Assembly: GCA_005893365.1 (NCBI GenBank)
Contig: VBPB01000133.1
Coordinates: forward strand, 1 to 7,133
Source of the DNA: Candidatus Eiseniibacteriota bacterium
Lineage (GTDB): Bacteria > Eisenbacteria > RBG-16-71-46
DNA: 7,133 nt
Direction of reading: 5' to 3'
A program made the position numbers and the translations under genes. The notes beneath the pieces were generated by a model. The model made no database searches. It was not told where the DNA came from and was given only the letters and a program-made list of their open reading frames with translations. Shown in pieces: positions 6,754-7,133 of this stretch; positions within the stretch are counted from its first letter, which is position 1; every line of letters starts with the position of its first letter.

Positions 6754-6790
6754 GGTGCCCCAGCTCCAGCGCGTGCGCCCGGGTCTCGCC
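6751..6790 (-). other. Frame break and missing linker within the glucan synthase gene
   Basis: Upstream coding runs in one frame through LGQGETRAHALEL, ending near 6761. Homologous coding resumes in another frame at WGTVQVETPDD from about 6762. From memory of NdvB proteins, some 20-30 linker residues normally separate these motifs. Here almost none remain, so a deletion not divisible by three, a collapsed assembly or a sequencing error is indicated. Confidence 0.75.
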
Positions 6791-7132
6791 CTGGCCGAGC
6801 ATCAGCACCAGCTCCCGCGTCTCGCCCGGGGCGAGCTCGATGCGGATCTGGAGCGCCGCGCACGGATCGAGGCCCGCGCCGAAGCGCTGTCCGAGGGACA
6901 CGCGCCCGAGCGCCGCGGGTCGCCGCAGCGAGCCGTTCCGCCCCAGGAACTCGGTCCGGTCGCCGGTCGCCGCGACGGGCGGATGGCTGGCGTGGGCGAA
7001 CGCGACCCGCCCCGGGAAGTCCGAGTTGTAGGGATTGCGGGCCAGCACCGCGCCGGTCCCGCGGTCCTGCTCGGTGATGACGAAGCGGTGGTCGCCGGCG
7101 CGCGGCGGGCACAGCGCCCACTCGTTGTAGGC
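6761..7132 (-). CDS. ndvB: Cyclic beta-1,2-glucan synthase, upstream GH94-type fragment (partial)
   Basis: This is the part of the same protein preceding the GH94 catalytic barrel, and it continues past the window edge. Reading from 7132 downward it gives AYNEWALCPP, VITEQDRGTGAVLARNPYN, SDFPGRVAFAHAS, ATGDRTEFLGRNGSLRRP, GAGLDPCAALQIRIELAPG and LGQGETRAHALEL. These match the beta-sandwich (glycosyl transferase 36-type) section of NdvB family proteins in the expected order. After about 6761 this frame turns into Arg/Ala/Gly-rich sequence typical of an out-of-frame reading, although it stays open to 5009 because of the high GC content. If the break is real the gene is a pseudogene; if it is an error, the two fragments belong to one intact gene. 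Confidence 0.85.
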
Positions 7133-7133
7133 G

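Noticed and set aside
5009..6760. Continuation of the upstream NdvB frame past the break as a real 679-residue protein
   Set aside because: After about 6761 its translation loses all NdvB similarity and turns Arg/Ala/Gly-rich, while the other frame carries every conserved GH94 motif.
5296..7077. Long plus-strand open frame (593 codons) opposite the glucan synthase
   Set aside because: It is a shadow of the NdvB coding strand, with low-complexity Arg/Ala/Gly/His composition and no motifs.

Overview
The DNA is very GC-rich with strong G/C bias at third codon positions. The order DUF1385 (YqhQ-type) protein, prfA, then prmC a little further on is a translation-termination neighbourhood familiar from deltaproteobacteria and several related high-GC Gram-negative candidate phyla. 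A cyclic beta-1,2-glucan synthase (NdvB/ChvB type) also suggests a Gram-negative with a periplasm. I cannot assign a genus. Both window edges cut through genes.

Layout, left to right. (1) 1-1646, plus strand: the C-terminal part of a DUF1385 membrane protein, overlapping by ATGA the gene for peptide chain release factor 1 (prfA). (2) 1647-1895: a 249-base gap without a supported gene. (3) 1896-3658, plus strand: a compact cassette of four genes that I cannot assign to a named system. It holds a five-segment membrane protein, a membrane-anchored thioredoxin-like protein with a CEHC motif, and two small secreted hydrophobic proteins. The two small proteins share one design: signal peptide, polar start, then two hydrophobic segments bracketed by cysteines. 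(4) 3725-4633, plus strand: prmC, the methyltransferase that modifies the GGQ glutamine of RF1. It is separated from prfA by the cassette. (5) 4701-4733: a terminator hairpin serving the convergent prmC and csp genes. (6) 4760-4963, minus strand: a cold-shock protein with a GTG start and a hairpin-bearing leader. (7) 5075-5102: an intrinsic terminator for the next minus-strand gene. (8) 5212-7132, minus strand: the C-terminal GH94 part of a cyclic beta-glucan synthase, broken into two reading frames near 6761 with an apparent loss of linker sequence.

How the genes work together. PrfA and PrmC form an enzyme-substrate pair in translation termination. The cassette between them is the most unusual part. 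Its genes are coupled by ATGA overlaps or strong close ribosome binding sites, and its products (two cysteine-bearing exported mini-proteins, a redox-like protein and a polytopic membrane protein) look like the parts of an export or maturation system. A two-peptide bacteriocin-like or envelope-acting system is a reasonable hypothesis, but nothing in the sequence proves activity.
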